This document shows, in pieces, positions 1 through 12,268 of a DNA stretch of 64,000 bases (position 1 is its first letter; every line of letters starts with the position of its first letter). Under the pieces are notes generated by a model. The model was not told the origin of the DNA, ran no database searches, and saw nothing but the letters and a program-made list of their open reading frames with translations. Made by a program: the position numbers and the translations under genes. The stretch covers positions 290,707 to 354,706 of the forward strand of contig NZ_JH725038.1 in NCBI RefSeq assembly GCF_000278235.1. The letters run 5' to 3'. This stretch comes from Bartonella vinsonii subsp. arupensis OK-94-513 (GTDB lineage Bacteria; Pseudomonadota; Alphaproteobacteria; Rhizobiales; Rhizobiaceae).

Positions 1-91
1 TATCTATACATGTACATTGAATTTAGAATAGAATATTCCATATAAAATACAGCAAGAATATTTAATCAGATTATGGCACAACTTTAAACTT

Positions 92-850
92 TTAATGACA
101 TTTTTGATTGTGATTTAAAAGCAATGTGTGCATATATGCTTTTGCCTTTTTTATGGCTTGTGTCATAGATTCATTTAATGCCAAATGTGCTGCAATAGCG
201 CTTGAAAGGATGCAACCTGTTCCACGCATTGTTTTCATTAAGCGTGGGGTGGAAATATTGATAATTTCAGTTTTATTAATGAGGCTATCAGTTGCTAGAG
301 GACCCTCTGCATGTCCACCTTTTATCAAGAGAGAGTGTGGACCAAATGACAGAAGTTTTTTTGCTTGTTGTATTGCTTGCTTATCATGAGATGCCAATGG
401 GCTTTTGCTGAGAAGAGCGAGTTCTTCTCTATTCGGTGTTAAAAGATCAACATGAGGGAGAAGTTTATGAATCATAATTTCTATGATTCCTTCTGTTGTT
501 AATTTCCCCCCTGATGAGGCGACAAGTACAGGATCAAGAATAACTGGAATATGGGGATAGTCTTTGAGGACATTACAAATGCCTCCTATAATTGCTTGTG
601 TTCCTGTCATACCGATTTTTATTGCCCTTATTGGATTGGCTTCTAAGGCACTGCGCATTTGTGCGGCAACAAGTTTTTCACTCATTGGAACGATTTCAGC
701 AACGTGATTATCATCTTGTACATTAACACAGGTGATAGCTAGATTTGCTTGTATTTGAAAATGTGCGGCCGTCTCTATATCGCGAACAATACCAGCCCCT
801 CCTGTTGGATCTGTTCCTGCAACAATAAGAATCGAAGGAATTAACGCCAT
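92..850 (-). CDS. thiD: Hydroxymethylpyrimidine/phosphomethylpyrimidine kinase ThiD
   Basis: Cytoplasmic kinase that phosphorylates 4-amino-5-hydroxymethyl-2-methylpyrimidine and then its monophosphate, giving the pyrimidine half of thiamine. The sequence shows the ribokinase-fold nucleotide motif AGTDPTGGAGI near the N-terminus and the C-terminal anion-hole signature GTGCILSSAIAAHLA. The length of 252 residues is usual for ThiD. An in-frame upstream ATG exists at 871, but I prefer the ATG at 850 because it lies in the last codons of thiE (10-base overlap), as expected for coupled translation, and starts directly at the conserved domain. It is the last gene of the thiC-O-S-G-E-D operon. Family assignment is secure; the start is an inference. 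Confidence 0.95.
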   Translation of the reverse strand: MALIPSILIVAGTDPTGGAGIVRDIETAAHFQIQANLAITCVNVQDDNHVAEIVPMSEKLVAAQMRSALEANPIRAIKIGMTGTQAIIGGICNVLKDYPHIPVILDPVLVASSGGKLTTEGIIEIMIHKLLPHVDLLTPNREELALLSKSPLASHDKQAIQQAKKLLSFGPHSLLIKGGHAEGPLATDSLINKTEIINISTPRLMKTMRGTGCILSSAIAAHLALNESMTQAIKKAKAYMHTLLLNHNQKCH

Positions 851-1446
851 ACTCGTGTCATCTCTATCCATTGTTGGACACGCTGTTCAGGTTTTTTATG
901 GAGGAGAATATCGGTTACAACAGCAGCACTATTGGCACCTGCTTTTAAAACACCAATTGCACGTTCTGGTGTTAAGCCACCGATTCCTACCAAAGGTAAA
1001 GTACCAATCCGTTTTCTCCATTGCTTAATTTTATCGAGTCCTTGTGGGTTCCATTTCATTTCTTTTAAGATTGTAGGATAAATAGGACCAAGGGCGATAT
1101 ATTCAGGATTAGCAGATATTGCGAACTCTAGCTCATGTTCATCGTGTGTGCTGAGACCAAGCTTTATATTGTTTCTACGGATTGCAGGAAGATCAGCATT
1201 GCTTAAATCTTCTTGTCCGAGATGAATAAAATTGCATTTTTCATCAATTGCTATTGTCCAATGATCATTAATAATTAATTGTGCTCCGAATTTATCGCAT
1301 ACATTTTTTGCGCGCTTAATATGTTGACTAATCGTTTTGGGATTTTCATTTTTCATACGCAATTGTATGAGTTTAATTCCAAGAGGAACCAAACGTTCAA
1401 CCCAATCAGCATTGTCAACAATGAGGTAAAAAGGATCCAGTTTCAT
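841..1446 (-). CDS. thiE: Thiamine-phosphate synthase ThiE
   Basis: Joins HMP diphosphate to thiazole phosphate to give thiamine monophosphate. The 201-residue TIM-barrel protein has the family motifs IQLRMK, an IINDHW segment, [20 protein letters not shown] and the phosphate-binding GIGG near the C-terminal end. Its ATG overlaps the TGA of thiG (ATGA), which indicates translational coupling. It is slightly shorter than many ThiE proteins but no core motif is missing. It could be mistaken for TenI, but the full motif set and its position between thiG and thiD favour a true ThiE. Confidence 0.93.
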   Translation of the reverse strand: MKLDPFYLIVDNADWVERLVPLGIKLIQLRMKNENPKTISQHIKRAKNVCDKFGAQLIINDHWTIAIDEKCNFIHLGQEDLSNADLPAIRRNNIKLGLSTHDEHELEFAISANPEYIALGPIYPTILKEMKWNPQGLDKIKQWRKRIGTLPLVGIGGLTPERAIGVLKAGANSAAVVTDILLHKKPEQRVQQWIEMTRVWR

Positions 1447-2216
1447 GAAAATACTGCTTTTCCAATGACTGGTGTTGAAGGAACTGCTATATTACGTGCT
1501 TCGAGAATTCCTGCTTTATATCCCATATGTCCTGCTTGAACAGCTTTAGAAAATGCTTCAGCCATTAAAACAGGATCACCTGCTTTGGCAACAGCGGTGT
1601 TAAGAAGGACAGCATCATAACCAAGTTCCATAGCAATAGCAGCATGCGATGGACGCCCAATGCCGGCATCAATAACAAGAGTAACATCAGGAAGGTAAGC
1701 ACGGATAGAACGCAATCCATCAGTATTATGAGGACCTTTGGCAGAGCCAATAGGAGCACACCAAGGCATAATGACATGGCATCCAACGTCCAAGAGCTTT
1801 TCAGCAACAATGAGATCATCTGTTGTATAGGCAAAAATTTTAAAACCTTCATTATTTAAGATTTGCGCAGCTTCAATTAAGGAAAAAACATTTGGCTGTA
1901 AGGTGTCTGGATTACCGATAATTTCGAGTTTAATCCAAGATGTTTTAAAGAGATCGCGAGCTAAGTGGGCAGTGGTCACAGCTTCTTTAACGGTGTAACA
2001 ACCAGCGGTATTGGGAAGTACTGTTACACCAAGTTCTTTAAGAAATTGCCAAAATTGTCCACCTTGTTTCCCACCTGCTGTTTCACGGCGTAACGATACG
2101 GTTACAATTTCTGTATTTGATTTATGAATAGCATCACGAAGGATTGCTGGTGAGGGATATTGCGCTGTACCTAACATAAGACGAGAAGAGAATTTACGTC
2201 CATAAAGATTCAGCAT
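1443..2216 (-). CDS. thiG: Thiazole synthase ThiG
   Basis: Forms the thiazole phosphate ring from deoxyxylulose phosphate, dehydroglycine and the sulfur carried on ThiS thiocarboxylate. The 257-residue protein shows the N-terminal [11 protein letters not shown] segment, the Schiff-base lysine in WIKLEIIGN, the [12 protein letters not shown] loop and the [11 protein letters not shown] phosphate site. The start lies four bases after the thiS stop, so the two partners are made together. All key residues that I can recognise are present. Confidence 0.96.
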   Translation of the reverse strand: MLNLYGRKFSSRLMLGTAQYPSPAILRDAIHKSNTEIVTVSLRRETAGGKQGGQFWQFLKELGVTVLPNTAGCYTVKEAVTTAHLARDLFKTSWIKLEIIGNPDTLQPNVFSLIEAAQILNNEGFKIFAYTTDDLIVAEKLLDVGCHVIMPWCAPIGSAKGPHNTDGLRSIRAYLPDVTLVIDAGIGRPSHAAIAMELGYDAVLLNTAVAKAGDPVLMAEAFSKAVQAGHMGYKAGILEARNIAVPSTPVIGKAVFS

Positions 2217-2220
2217 AGTT

Positions 2221-2418
2221 TTAGCCTCCTTGCATTGGGCTTAAAATTTCAATTTTATCTCCTTCATGCAAGACAAATTGGCTTCGTGCATTGACAGGAA
2301 TAACTTCGGCGTTCACAGCGGTTGCAAGCCAATTTCCCTCATATCCCAATTCTTCAAGTAATAGACTGAGAGTCATAACTTCTGTGTGGATTGTTTCACC
2401 ATTGACAAATATTTGCAT
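2221..2418 (-). CDS. thiS: Sulfur carrier protein ThiS
   Basis: Small ubiquitin-like sulfur carrier of 65 residues. It ends in the diagnostic Gly-Gly (SPMQGG), the site of adenylylation and thiocarboxylation. The N-terminus MQIFVNGE is the usual first beta strand. It sits between thiO and thiG with three- and four-base gaps. No thiF-type adenylyltransferase lies in this cluster, so ThiS activation must depend on a ThiF/MoeB homologue encoded outside the window; that is an inference. Confidence 0.95.
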   Translation of the reverse strand: MQIFVNGETIHTEVMTLSLLLEELGYEGNWLATAVNAEVIPVNARSQFVLHEGDKIEILSPMQGG

Positions 2419-2421
2419 ATT

Positions 2422-5660
<3,239 letters not shown>

Positions 5661-5662
5661 TT

Positions 5663-5700
5663 AAACATCAGTACTCTTTGTATGAGTACTGATGTTTTCT
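5663..5700 (+). terminator. Orphan strong hairpin terminator
   Basis: A perfect 14-bp inverted repeat (AAACATCAGTACTC against its complement, arms 5663-5676 and 5684-5697) closes a 7-base loop and is followed by a short T-rich run. It is close to symmetric, so it could work in both directions. No gene that would need it ends here on either strand: thiC reads away from it. It may mark a lost gene or a small RNA. Confidence 0.55.
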
Positions 5701-5907
5701 AGTTAGAAATTTTTTTTGAGGTGTGATAGTTTTTCTCCTGAAATGAGAGCAAATATTATTTCTTACTGCATGTTTTTTAAATTTGCGTGCTTATTTTTTA
5801 TACTTAGTCGTGAGCTTAGTATATCCCTCATGCTTTTAGGAAAGACAGAATCGATCAGCAAAACAGTTCGGCGAATACTAACTCTGATATTGCAATGAGG
5901 AGGGAGA

Positions 5908-6165
5908 ATGCCAATAATTACAGGGACGGGTAAGTTTCTTCAGCGTTTTACTGATATTCCTTGGAGTTTATTACTCTTGCAAAAAAAATCTGTATATAAT
6001 AAAATGCAAAGAAATGCAGTTATTCTAGCTGTTAGAGGGGGGACGATTACAAAAGTTAGTTTTTGAGGGACTAAGGCGCGCGTTTCTAGGGGAAGGGGCG
6101 TGGTTATATTTTTCAATTCACGTAAGAAATTAGTTGCATTCTTCAAGTTTGATGAGAGTGTATGA
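5908..6165 (+). pseudogene. Small reading frame split by an in-frame UGA, probable gene remnant
   Basis: A strong ribosome binding site (GAGGAGGGAGA) precedes an ATG that opens a 52-codon frame beginning MPIITGTGKFLQRF and ending GGTITKVSF at a TGA (6064-6066). The same frame continues without interruption for 32 further codons (GTKARVSRGRGVV...KFDESV) to a second TGA. The good start signal and the conserved frame across the stop suggest a small gene inactivated by a nonsense mutation, possibly phage-derived because a tail gene lies 0.8 kb downstream. I do not recognise the product. A frame of 76 codons on the opposite strand covers the same bases but has no convincing start signal. Confidence 0.35.
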
Positions 6166-6988
6166 TGCATCTTTTATATTTATAATATCATTCTGAGATT
6201 ATTAAGTTGAAGCGTGGGATTGTTTATGGCTTTTTCAGTATCCTTTGTGGTACTATTTCAAAATAGCAGGCGTTCAATAAAAGCGTTGATATTTATCCGG
6301 TGAGAGGCAGTTTTAACAAAAATCATAGCCTATTTTAAATGAGGATAAAGCAAAATAACTTGAAAAATTTTGCAACTACAAATCAAGAGATCGTAGTCAT
6401 TTGCGTAATTTCTTATGCATAATATGCAAAACAATCCGTATAGACTAACATATTGTAAATTAAATGACTTTTAAAAAGTGTTGAGAGTGCTGGAAAGTAC
6501 AGTAGGCTTTATTAAGCTTTTTAAGTGCGTCAATTCGTTTCATGTTTAACTTATGGGTAATTATATCCAACCGCAGTTATAGCAAATCCACAGCAAGAGA
6601 TTTTGTGACTGATATTTTAGATTTTTACAACAGACTGAAAATTTTAAAGCTTAACCGGATAATGACAACGAGGCAATAGGAGGCAAATGATACCAAATAG
6701 GGTGATTATATAGCAAGCGAAAAGCCTTAATACGATTTTATTAAAAAGATATAGTGGATTGAATTCATTTTATTTGGGAGGAATAAAAAGAAAAACAAAT
6801 CGCAAGTACAGATTGGTACAGCAGAAATTCTGTATCGACGAAGGATAGCGTTTTTTGCACTTTGACACATATTTGCAGACTTATCACCATTAATTGATGG
6901 GGCTCGGTAAGGAATGCTTGCTTTATGTGGACAGAAATAAAAAAACGAAGTTTCGAGAAGAGTGATTGAAAATAATGGGGGGATTAAA
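6166..6988. other. AT-rich gap, probably decayed prophage sequence
   Basis: More than 800 bases without a supported gene. The last 200 bases before the tail-collar gene can be read in that gene's frame as coding-like stretches (for example VQIGTAEILYRRRIAF and HIFADLSPLIDGAR) separated by several stop codons, which looks like an eroded upstream phage gene. Nothing in it could be assigned to a family. I see no tRNA-like fold or attachment-site repeat by eye. Confidence 0.35.
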
Positions 6989-7969
6989 ATGTCTAATATT
7001 TACGACTGGTCGTTAAAGGCTGATGAAAATGCCAATTCAGATAGTATTATTAATTGGGCAGAGGGGCAGCCACCTAGTTCTGTCAATGATAGTGCGCGGG
7101 CGATGATGCAGCGTGTGCGTGAATATCTTGCAGACAGTGGTGGTTCTATTGATTCAAGTTTTATGGTGAATGTAGAAGATAAAACAACATTTATCACGTT
7201 AAAGACAGCTTCACTTATAGAAAAATATAAAAATGATATCATCATACGTTTTAAGTCTCGTGGCGTGAACATTGGCAGGACGACAATAACCGTTAATAGC
7301 ATAGGGGAGAAGCCAATCTATAAGGCAACCAATGCGGGTATTATACCATTAGAAGGCGGAGAGCTACAAACAGATGGTATTTATGAGATAGTATATAATA
7401 GCAATGTTTCAATAGAAGATTATGATGGTTGGTTTCTCTTAAATCCTACACCTCTTCCACCACCAAAGGTAGAACCCTTTCCTTGCGGGTTTATTGCTAC
7501 ATTTGCTATGCAAGAAATGCCGAACGGCTGGCTTTTATGCGATGGCGCTGTTTATAAACGCAAAGATTATCCGCAGTTATTCAAGGCAATAGGTGATAAA
7601 TGGGGAAAAGACAGTAATACAACCTTTAAAGTTCCTGATTTTAGAGGGATGTTTTTACGCGGCTTTGATAATGGTCGTGGTCTGGATTCAAATAGACAGT
7701 TTGCAAAAGAGCAGCAAGATTGCATAAAGTCACACGAGCATGTTTGCACCATTGAAAGGGCAGGAGAGCATACACACAATTTTCAATATGATGGAGTGGG
7801 ATGGAGTGCCAATGATATTGGCAGACGGAACCCAAGTTATCACTACCAAACCATTACAGGGACAACACAATCGGCTGGTGCACACACACACAAGGTCACC
7901 ATTTCACCAACAGGTGAGAGAGAAACACGACCTGTTAATACAACAGTTGTTTATGCTATAAAATCATGA
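6989..7969 (+). CDS. Phage tail-collar / tail-fibre domain protein
   Basis: A 326-residue protein related to bacteriophage short tail fibres. The N-terminal segment NWAEGQPPSSVNDSARAMM is typical of tail proteins in alphaproteobacterial prophages. The tail-collar domain follows around residues 170-240 (GWLLCDGAVYKRKDYPQLF, then FKVPDFRGMFLRG), and the C-terminus carries three His-x-His motifs (HEH, HTH, HTH), like the metal-binding shaft of T4-type fibres. I prefer the ATG at 6989, with a G-rich binding site just before it, over the in-frame GTG at 6962. There are no other phage structural genes next to it, so it is an isolated remnant that has stayed open. Whether it has a present function is unknown. 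Confidence 0.85.
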   Translation: MSNIYDWSLKADENANSDSIINWAEGQPPSSVNDSARAMMQRVREYLADSGGSIDSSFMVNVEDKTTFITLKTASLIEKYKNDIIIRFKSRGVNIGRTTITVNSIGEKPIYKATNAGIIPLEGGELQTDGIYEIVYNSNVSIEDYDGWFLLNPTPLPPPKVEPFPCGFIATFAMQEMPNGWLLCDGAVYKRKDYPQLFKAIGDKWGKDSNTTFKVPDFRGMFLRGFDNGRGLDSNRQFAKEQQDCIKSHEHVCTIERAGEHTHNFQYDGVGWSANDIGRRNPSYHYQTITGTTQSAGAHTHKVTISPTGERETRPVNTTVVYAIKS

Positions 7970-8014
7970 GGATTATTGAGTAATCAATAATTTGTTTGCT
8001 TTTAGTGAAGTTGT

Positions 8015-8043
8015 TAACGCGGAGCAATTTCGCGTTACTTTTT
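8015..8043 (+). terminator. Rho-independent terminator of the tail-collar gene
   Basis: A 7-bp stem (TAACGCG / CGCGTTA) with a 9-base loop is followed by CTTTTT, about 45 bases after the stop codon of the tail-collar gene. It is on the correct strand and has the classical shape. Confidence 0.7.
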
Positions 8044-8332
8044 ATACAAGTAATAAGAAGTTCAGGTAGTATAAATAAGTTACTTAAGAGTTTTAAAACG
8101 CTCTTTAAGTGACTAGGGAGTAATTTTAAATAGCTGTAGAGCTGAGAATATAATTCATTAACGAGAAAAAATATCAATTACTTTTTCTTTGTAAATCCAT
8201 AATTGTATAGAGGAAATGCATAAAAGTCATTTAAAGTTTATCATTAAATTGTCTGAAAATATTTCATTTTGCTGTGCAGTTTGATTTTAACTCTTTGATT
8301 TAAATAAACAGATTTTTGAAAAAAACATTATT
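8044..8332. other. Gap between the phage gene and hmuV
   Basis: Convergent intergenic space. It holds one imperfect inverted repeat (8078-8090 with 8101-8114, AGTTACTTAAGAG against CTCTTTAAGTGACT) that may end transcription from the haem operon side, although no strong T-run follows it on that strand. I see no coding sequence. Confidence 0.4.
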
Positions 8333-9127
8333 TTATAGGCAGGATGCTGTTTGAGGGAGTATAAATGGAATATCTGCTTTAGGTAATTCAGAAACAATTA
8401 AGGGACAATGATAAACATCACGGAGATTTTGTGTTGTCAAAACGGTAGAAGCATTTCCCTCGCAATGAATCTTTCCTTGCTTTAGCAGTATCATTTTATC
8501 TGCATAATGTGATGCAAGATTGAGATCATGGAGAACAGCAAGAACACCACCGCCACAACGGGCAAAATTTTTGGCAAGGTCCATAACAACAAGCTGATGC
8601 TGAATATCAAGGCTAGCAATAGGTTCATCTAAGATCATCCAACGAGGAACTCCATTGTAAACGGGTTCCCAGACTTGGCAAAGTACACGAGCAAGTTGCA
8701 CCCTAGCTTGTTCTCCTCCTGATAAATTATGGTAATATCGCTTTCCATAGTCAGCAAGGCCGACGCGTTCCAAGGCTCTTTGGGTAAGATTTTGCAATTC
8801 AATTTTGGAAATGGTAAGTTTATTTACAGAAAGACCAAGTTCTACAACTTCATGGACTAAGAATGGAAATGCTAGCATCGTTGATTGTGGAAGCACTGCA
8901 CGCATTTTTGCCATTTCACAAGTTTTTGTCTGACGAACATCATAACCATTTAAAGTTATTTTCCCACTGTAGGAAAGCTCCCCACTCAGCGCTTTGATGA
9001 AAGTGCTTTTCCCAGATCCATTAGGACCGATAATAATGGTAAAGTCACCACAATTCGCATGTAAGTCTATATGGTTAAGAATTTGTTTTTTCCCGCGTTG
9101 AACACAAATATTTGTTGCCTTAATCAT
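8333..9127 (-). CDS. hmuV: Haem ABC transporter ATP-binding protein HmuV
   Basis: Cytoplasmic ATPase that powers haem import through HmuU. Walker A is GPNGSGKST, the ABC signature is LSGGEQARVQLARVL, and Walker B ends in WMILDEPIASLD; the switch histidine lies in AVLHDLNLA. I chose the ATG at 9127 because it overlaps the hmuU stop codon (ATGA) and starts directly at MIKATNICV; a frame extended upstream to 9163 adds 12 unrelated residues. The protein has 264 residues, normal for HmuV. It is the last gene of the haem operon. Confidence 0.95.
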   Translation of the reverse strand: MIKATNICVQRGKKQILNHIDLHANCGDFTIIIGPNGSGKSTFIKALSGELSYSGKITLNGYDVRQTKTCEMAKMRAVLPQSTMLAFPFLVHEVVELGLSVNKLTISKIELQNLTQRALERVGLADYGKRYYHNLSGGEQARVQLARVLCQVWEPVYNGVPRWMILDEPIASLDIQHQLVVMDLAKNFARCGGGVLAVLHDLNLASHYADKMILLKQGKIHCEGNASTVLTTQNLRDVYHCPLIVSELPKADIPFILPQTASCL

Positions 9128-10221
9128 GAAAAGTTTGTTCCTCTTTTGTGTATAAGGATCCACAGGAAAAAAGGCGCACCAAAAAGCGCTGTAACGATTC
9201 CAATTGGTAATTCTGCTGGGGCAACAACTAAGCGTGCAAAGGTGTCAGCAAAAATAAGTAATGCCGCCCCTAAAAGAGCAGAGCAAGGAATGAGATAACG
9301 ATGATCTGGACCAATGAGCTGACGCAAAATATGAGGAACAACAATACCAATAAAACCAATTCCTCCACTGATAGCAACTGCACTCCCACACATAAGGGCA
9401 ACAAGGAGAATAGCGATATTTTTAATCCGTTGAATATGAAAACCAATATGGCCGGCAACGGCTTCTCCAAGAGCAAGAGCATTAAGTGCTCGTGATAAAA
9501 GAGGCGAAAAAAGAAGACCAACACAGATAAAAGGAAAAACAAGCCAAACTTTTAACCATGTGGCACCTGCAAGAGAACCAAGATTCCAAAAAGTAATATC
9601 ACGCAGTTGTTGGTCATTTGCAATAAAAATGAGTGTTCCAACAACAGCACTGCTTAAAGCACCAAGAGCAATACCTGCAAGAAGCATTGTTGCAATAGAG
9701 GTAAAACTATGGTGCGTTGCTATTGTATAAAGAACAATTGTTGAGAATAGTCCACCCAAAAAGGCGCCTATGATCACGTTGTAAGGCTCTAGAAAAGGTG
9801 CCAATGAAGCAGGAAAGGCAATACCAATAACAATTGCTAAAACAGCACCAAGACCTGCACCTGCTGAAACGCCTATAATTCCAGGATCAGCAAGAGGATT
9901 ACGGAACAACCCTTGCATGAGAACACCGGAAACAGCGAGAGCTGAGCCAATCAATAACCCCAAAATGACACGGGGAAGCCTAATATCGATAAATATGAGA
10001 TAATCACGCGTCTTACGACTCACTGAAAAGTCTTGCGTAAGCATTCCATGAAGAAAATCAAAGAAAGAAACGTCTGAAGCTCCATTCAAAATTCCAGCAA
10101 AAATGCTGAAGATGAGAAATATGAAGAGACCTAAGAGTACAATCTTTCTGAAATTCGCACGATCTATTTTTTTATTCTCATTTGTTTCAGGTGTATACAT
10201 TATAGATGTGCTATTTACCAT
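9124..10221 (-). CDS. hmuU: Haem ABC transporter permease HmuU
   Basis: Inner-membrane permease of the FecCD/BtuC family, with about nine to ten hydrophobic segments spread over 365 residues. Recognisable family segments are IRLPRVILGLLIGSALAVSG, GVSAGAGLGA and GFIGIVVPHILRQLIGPDHR. Several starts are possible. The ATG at 10221 overlaps the end of hmuT by 11 bases and gives a sensible short cytoplasmic N-terminus; ATGs at 10200 and 10284 are alternatives. It works with HmuT in the periplasm and HmuV in the cytoplasm. Confidence 0.93.
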   Translation of the reverse strand: MVNSTSIMYTPETNENKKIDRANFRKIVLLGLFIFLIFSIFAGILNGASDVSFFDFLHGMLTQDFSVSRKTRDYLIFIDIRLPRVILGLLIGSALAVSGVLMQGLFRNPLADPGIIGVSAGAGLGAVLAIVIGIAFPASLAPFLEPYNVIIGAFLGGLFSTIVLYTIATHHSFTSIATMLLAGIALGALSSAVVGTLIFIANDQQLRDITFWNLGSLAGATWLKVWLVFPFICVGLLFSPLLSRALNALALGEAVAGHIGFHIQRIKNIAILLVALMCGSAVAISGGIGFIGIVVPHILRQLIGPDHRYLIPCSALLGAALLIFADTFARLVVAPAELPIGIVTALFGAPFFLWILIHKRGTNFS

Positions 10222-11110
10222 TTTTGTTTTCACCATAAAGCATATGAATAAGTTCTCTTGATGCATCTGCAGTGCGTGGACCAAATCCTAAAAGATACAT
10301 AATATCCATCTGTTTAATAGCATGATTTTTGGCTGCATTTGTTGCTTGGATTGCTGGAATAGCTAAAATCTTTTCAAGGTTAGTGGATTTCCCCCCATGT
10401 TTCACAAGCAAAATAACATCAGGGTTTGATTTTAATAATGCTTCACCATTCAGCAACTTATACCCTTTATAATCAGAGATGGCATTGATACCACCTGAAA
10501 GTTTTATCATACCATCTGCAGCTGTACCTGTTCCAGATGCCATAACACGCCCATTTTGTACGGAGAAAATAAAAAGGACACGCTTTTGTTTTGTTACTTT
10601 TTCCAAAAGAGCATCATTGTCTACAAAGTCACAACTTATTTTTTTAATGAGTGCAGCCGCTTCTGCTTCACGATGAAGGGCTTTACCAACGAGACGAATC
10701 TTTTCTATAACATTTTCTCGGGAATAATTTTCTGGCACGATCACTATAGGAATCGATGTTTTTTTAAGAATTTCAATTGTTGAAGGGGGGCCACTTCCTT
10801 CAACCAGCAATATACCTTCTGGAGCAAGTGATAAAACACCTTCAGGTGAAAGAGCACGCATATATCCAAGGACAGGAAGTTTGAGCGCTTCTTGCGGATA
10901 AACACTTGTACTATCACGGGCGACAAGTTGATCTTGGGCTCCCAATGCATAAACAATTTCTGTAAGAGAGCCACCAATGGAAACAATACGGGCATTTTCA
11001 GAAAAGTGTGTTGTAGGTTCAGCGTATACTGGCTGAGAAAAGAAGGGAAGAGAGAGCAGTATGAAAATAAGAAAAAAATTTAGTATTCTACGCAAAAAAA
11101 GTGTAAGCAT
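10211..11110 (-). CDS. hmuT: Periplasmic haem-binding protein HmuT
   Basis: Carries haem from the outer-membrane receptor to the HmuUV permease. The N-terminus MLTLFLRRILNFFLIFILL is a signal peptide ending near PVYAEP. The mature part starts with the class III binding-protein segment RIVSIGGSLTEIVYALGAQ, and the tail ends in a basic stretch. The ATG at 11110 has an AAGGTAAAG binding site; a frame extension uses a TTG six bases upstream. It lies between hemS and hmuU in the same direction. The length of 299 residues is typical. Confidence 0.94.
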   Translation of the reverse strand: MLTLFLRRILNFFLIFILLSLPFFSQPVYAEPTTHFSENARIVSIGGSLTEIVYALGAQDQLVARDSTSVYPQEALKLPVLGYMRALSPEGVLSLAPEGILLVEGSGPPSTIEILKKTSIPIVIVPENYSRENVIEKIRLVGKALHREAEAAALIKKISCDFVDNDALLEKVTKQKRVLFIFSVQNGRVMASGTGTAADGMIKLSGGINAISDYKGYKLLNGEALLKSNPDVILLVKHGGKSTNLEKILAIPAIQATNAAKNHAIKQMDIMYLLGFGPRTADASRELIHMLYGENKNGK

Positions 11111-11127
11111 GCCCAACTTTACCTTAT

Positions 11128-12174
11128 CTAAGCAATTGCTGTTTCTCTATATGAAGGTAAACTATTCAATAAAGAGCGCCAATCTTCACGTTCTTTTTGG
11201 CCTTCCTTTCGCATGCCAAAGAATTGAACAATCATCTCATTATTTTTATCAAAAACTTCAAGTGAGCTGACATAACCATCATTTGTAGGTTTGCGAACAT
11301 GCCATACTCTATCGACTCCAGAAAGTAATAAATGCATGTCGAATTTATGATCAAGAATATTAATCCACGGTCCCATTGTTTTAATGTTCTTTATTTTCCC
11401 ACTGAAAATTTGGATACACCCTCTATTGCCAATAAAGCACATAATTGGAATTTCTTGTTGTGCAGCTTGGTTTAGCATTATTTCAATAGAGTCCTCACTT
11501 AACGCGTCAGAAAATTCACTACCGGCATATTTTACAGCGTCATGCCGATTCATTTTTAGTTCAGAAATAATTTCATGAAGTTGATGTACATCAGTCATTT
11601 TCCGCCAACGATCTCGGAAATGTTCAACATCTAGCTTTGCTATATCACATTGAACTGAGCTTGGAGCAAGAAGAATATCAAGAACAGGGGATTGATCCTC
11701 ATGAAGCAACTTCTCAACAAGTTTACTCCACTCTTCCATATTTGTCGTATCGGTAGGATAGAGCTTAAAAATAGAAACGCCGCTTTGATCAAAAAATTGT
11801 AGACTTTTTGTAGGTTTTCCGAGAACAATCATGTCATATTCGAAACCAAATTTCCATTGTTTTGGAAAAATGCGTAAGTCAATTTCACCGAGAGTGATTG
11901 GAACATGTTGGCTTTGAACAATCTCTCCAAAACGTCCTGTTATTTCATGAACAGCATATTCATTACGTGTTAATGCCATAACTGTTCCAAGCTGAGGAGC
12001 ACTTTCTAGAAGAGTTGCAACATTAGCATGTAATCTTTTTGCTTTTCCAATTGCACAATATGCCGCAACAAATTCTGCTTCAGATATACCAATAGAGACT
12101 GCAAAATCACGATTCCGCATCTCTTTTTTTTCTTCACGCAAACGAATAATCATTTCGGCTGTATATGATGACAT
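11128..12174 (-). CDS. hemS: Haemin-degrading / haem-handling protein HemS
   Basis: Cytoplasmic haem-binding protein of the HemS/HmuS/ShuS family, which accepts imported haem and degrades or delivers it. The 348 residues form two tandem homologous halves; the first begins LREEKKEMRNRDFAVSIGIS, and the second contains the GCIQIFSGKI and MGPWINILDHKFDMHL segments characteristic of the family. The start ATG has an AAGGAAAG binding site. It lies 17 bases upstream of hmuT and 271 bases downstream of hutA, so it may have its own promoter as well as reading from hutA. Confidence 0.93.
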   Translation of the reverse strand: MSSYTAEMIIRLREEKKEMRNRDFAVSIGISEAEFVAAYCAIGKAKRLHANVATLLESAPQLGTVMALTRNEYAVHEITGRFGEIVQSQHVPITLGEIDLRIFPKQWKFGFEYDMIVLGKPTKSLQFFDQSGVSIFKLYPTDTTNMEEWSKLVEKLLHEDQSPVLDILLAPSSVQCDIAKLDVEHFRDRWRKMTDVHQLHEIISELKMNRHDAVKYAGSEFSDALSEDSIEIMLNQAAQQEIPIMCFIGNRGCIQIFSGKIKNIKTMGPWINILDHKFDMHLLLSGVDRVWHVRKPTNDGYVSSLEVFDKNNEMIVQFFGMRKEGQKEREDWRSLLNSLPSYRETAIA

Positions 12175-12237
12175 GAACTTTCCTTATGTTAATTTTAGAG
12201 AGTTAACTTTCAAAATTTTATCATTACAAAGGCAATA

Positions 12238-12268
12238 GGTTGAGTCATTCTCAACGAATGGCTCAACC
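12238..12268 (-). promoter_or_regulatory. 13-bp hairpin between hutA and hemS
   Basis: An inverted repeat (arms 12238-12250 and 12256-12268) with a TCAAC loop and one G-T wobble. It lies about 65 bases upstream of the hemS ATG and 180 bases after the hutA stop. No T-run follows on the hemS strand, so a simple terminator is unlikely. A leader structure or mRNA processing site that separates hutA from hemS expression is more plausible. The repeat spans TTGAGAATGA-like sequence, but I cannot match it confidently to a known iron operator. Confidence 0.45.

Noticed and set aside
5940-6170. 76-codon frame on the minus strand
   Set aside because: No ribosome site, and it is antisense to the better-supported plus-strand frame at 5908.
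12241-12268. Fur- or RirA-type iron box in the hutA-hemS hairpin
   Set aside because: TTGAGAATGA is only a loose resemblance, and the spacing of TGA/TCA does not fit the RirA consensus.
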